Shown: in pieces, positions 62,638-64,000 of the stretch
How positions within the stretch are numbered: position 1 is the stretch's first letter
Layout: each line of letters opens with the position of its first letter
Assembly (NCBI GenBank): GCA_949293325.1
Contig: CASFCZ010000012.1
Span: forward strand, 30,440 to 94,439
From: an uncultured Eubacteriales bacterium
GTDB lineage: Bacteria; Bacillota; Clostridia; Lachnospirales; CAG-274
Length of the DNA stretch: 64,000 nt
Direction: 5' to 3'
Translations under genes and position numbers: made by a program
Notes under the pieces: model-generated
Told to the model about the DNA's origin: nothing
What the model saw: the letters and a program-made list of their open reading frames with translations, nothing else
Database searches by the model: none

Positions 62638-63786
62638 TTATTCATTCAGCTTTTTTTTCATTTTATCAAAAAAGCCTTCCTTTTTCATAGTATCTCCGCC
62701 TTCTGCGGCAAATTCTCTAAGTATTTCCTTTTGCTTCTCTGTAAGCTTATTAGGTATCTGTACCTTAAAGGTAATTATCTCATCTCCCCTGATTTTAGGG
62801 TTACGTACGTTAAATACACCCTTACCTCTCAGGGTTACCTTATCTCCCGGCTGTGTACCCGGCTTAACTGTATACTTTTCATCACCATCAATGGTAGGTA
62901 TGGTTATCTCATCACCAAGGGCCGCCTGTACCATAGAAATAGGTATATTAACAAGGATATTATTACCCTCACGTATAAATACCTTATGGGGCATAACCGT
63001 AATTGTAATATACAAATCACCGTTTTGTCCGCCTCTTTCGCCGGCTCCGCCAAGTCCCTGCTTCCTTATACTCTGACCATGTGCAATACCCTTTGGAATA
63101 TCCACTTTAACGGTCTTTTCAGTGGTAATATTACCCTTACCACCACACTTTGTACAAGGTGTTTTAATAATCTTACCTTCGCCTCCACAGGCAGAACATA
63201 CCCTTACACTTTGCATCATACCAAAAGGAGTCTGCTGTGTAACCCTTTCCTGACCTGTACCGTTACACCTCTTACAGGTTTCGGCATAAGTACCGGGCTT
63301 GCATCCGCTACCCTTACACTCGTCACAGGTCTCAGTAACAGGTATCCTTATATTCTTTACACAACCAAAGACCGCCTCCTCAAAGGTAAGGGTAAGGTTC
63401 ATCTGTACATCTCGGCCCTTACGTGGACCTGATTTACGTCTTGAACCCCCGCCAAATATATCACCAAAGCCAAAGCTTTCGAATATATCACCGAAGTCCA
63501 TACCTCCAAAGCCTCCACCAAAGCCACCGCCATAGCCTGCACCGGCACCGGCACTGCCATCAAAGGCAGCATGACCGTATTGATCATATGCAGCACGTTT
63601 CTGTGGGTCTTTAAGTACCTCGTATGCTTCATTTACCTCTTTGAACTTAGCCTCCGCCTCACTGTCACCGGGGTTATTATCGGGGTGATATTTCTTTGCC
63701 TGGGAACGGAATGCCTTTTTTATTTCTGCATCTGAAGCGCCTTTCTGTATACCCAGCACCTCATAATAATCTCTCTTGGAAGCCAT
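62638..63786 (-). CDS. dnaJ: Chaperone protein DnaJ
   Basis: The Hsp40 partner of DnaK. The 382-residue type I protein has a J domain (HPD in [10 protein letters not shown] near 34-43), a Gly/Phe-rich linker (~75-115), four CxxCxGxG zinc repeats ([32 protein letters not shown], ~155-225) and C-terminal substrate domains. It follows dnaK by 71 bases, and a strong hairpin lies in that gap. Confidence 0.97.
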   Translation of the reverse strand: MASKRDYYEVLGIQKGASDAEIKKAFRSQAKKYHPDNNPGDSEAEAKFKEVNEAYEVLKDPQKRAAYDQYGHAAFDGSAGAGAGYGGGFGGGFGGMDFGDIFESFGFGDIFGGGSRRKSGPRKGRDVQMNLTLTFEEAVFGCVKNIRIPVTETCDECKGSGCKPGTYAETCKRCNGTGQERVTQQTPFGMMQSVRVCSACGGEGKIIKTPCTKCGGKGNITTEKTVKVDIPKGIAHGQSIRKQGLGGAGERGGQNGDLYITITVMPHKVFIREGNNILVNIPISMVQAALGDEITIPTIDGDEKYTVKPGTQPGDKVTLRGKGVFNVRNPKIRGDEIITFKVQIPNKLTEKQKEILREFAAEGGDTMKKEGFFDKMKKKLNE

Positions 63787-63815
63787 TTAATTGCACCTGC
63801 CTCTATTACATACCT

Positions 63816-63847
63816 TACGGCGGAGAATATGGCAATTCCCCGCCGTA
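63816..63847 (-). other. Intercistronic hairpin between dnaK and dnaJ
   Basis: On the minus strand TACGGCGG pairs with CCGCCGTA; the stem continues through a G-U pair and GAAT/ATTC, for 13 pairs with a 6-base loop. No T-run follows, so it is not a standard terminator. It may stabilise the dnaK mRNA or be a processing site. Confidence 0.65.
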
Positions 63848-63857
63848 GTCCTGATTA

Positions 63858-64000
63858 TCAACCGTCGATTATATCGTCACCGCCGGGCTGACCCTGAGCA
63901 CCGCCCATGTTGCACATATTTTCTGCAGTTCCAACTGCCTGCTTATACATCTTAGCACCGATCTCATGAATCTTTGTACTGAAGGTTTCACAAGCTTTCT
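63858..64000 (-). CDS. dnaK: Chaperone protein DnaK (C-terminal fragment, cut by window edge)
   Basis: The last 47 codons of DnaK are visible, including the lid helix and the end MGGAQGQPGGDDIIDG, the characteristic Gly/Asp-rich tail. The rest lies beyond the window. The order dnaK-dnaJ on one strand is the usual heat-shock arrangement. Confidence 0.9.
   Translation of the reverse strand, partial: KACETFSTKIHEIGAKMYKQAVGTAENMCNMGGAQGQPGGDDIIDG

Noticed and set aside
62731..63432. Plus-strand reading frame of 233 codons
   Set aside because: It is fully antisense to dnaJ and starts without a ribosome site.

Overview
The window reads as chromosomal backbone of a low-GC, strictly anaerobic Firmicute, most likely class Clostridia and plausibly near Lachnospiraceae; that placement is an inference from gene content. 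Supporting signs are an L27 with the cleavable Firmicute extension next to the protease Prp, an oxygen-sensitive class III ribonucleotide reductase, an electron-bifurcating type [FeFe] hydrogenase (HydABC), pyruvate phosphate dikinase, ThyX, long-form HPF/RaiA, RqcH and AT-rich spacers with AGGAGG-type ribosome sites. I saw no phage, transposase, CRISPR array, rRNA or tRNA. Most genes lie on the minus strand, so the leading strand is probably minus and the replication fork probably runs leftward.

Layout. 1-2.3 kb: rplU-prp-rpmA with a promoter and L21-type leader, then a HAD phosphatase and tadA. 2.4-3.6 kb: a DivIVA-domain protein with a repeated C-terminal tail. 3.6-10.1 kb: nrdD-miaA-PLP lyase-membrane protein-cysteine synthase, all leftward, with a putative NrdR site at the nrdD promoter. 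10.5-14.8 kb: ybaB-recR-thyX, a nitroreductase, fabF and dedA. 14.9-18.7 kb: a metal-efflux locus (P-type ATPase, separate HMA protein, ArsR and AraC regulators). 18.8-25.3 kb: aminopeptidase, two EamA exporters, Cof phosphatase, sirtuin, aminotransferase and Lrp regulator. 25.4-31.8 kb: topB, a MATE pump and ppdK.

31.9-40.9 kb: a compact leftward run asnS-NUDIX-comEA-response regulator-histidine kinase-GerMN protein-comEC-holA, which embeds a two-component system between the two DNA-uptake genes. 41.0-41.4 kb: a gene-free stretch holding a strong candidate for an independently transcribed structured RNA with its own terminator, plus a duplicated half of that terminator. 41.4-50.9 kb: mgtE, rqcH, an SRPBCC protein, glgB, ogt, feoAB and an iron-sulfur flavoprotein. 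51.0-57.7 kb: an AI-2E family protein, apgM and hydCBA. 57.9-64 kb: lepA, nrdR, a CPBP protease, raiA, dnaJ and the 3' end of dnaK.

The two most unusual stretches are non-coding. One is the multi-hairpin RNA candidate between asnS and mgtE. The other is the ~500-base AT-rich gap before raiA, which carries four perfect TTATCCACA DnaA boxes plus two near-matches within about 115 bases, next to very AT-rich DNA. It looks like a replication origin or a DnaA-binding locus, although dnaA is not in the window. Start positions below were moved from the longest reading frame where a ribosome site or known family start argued for it.
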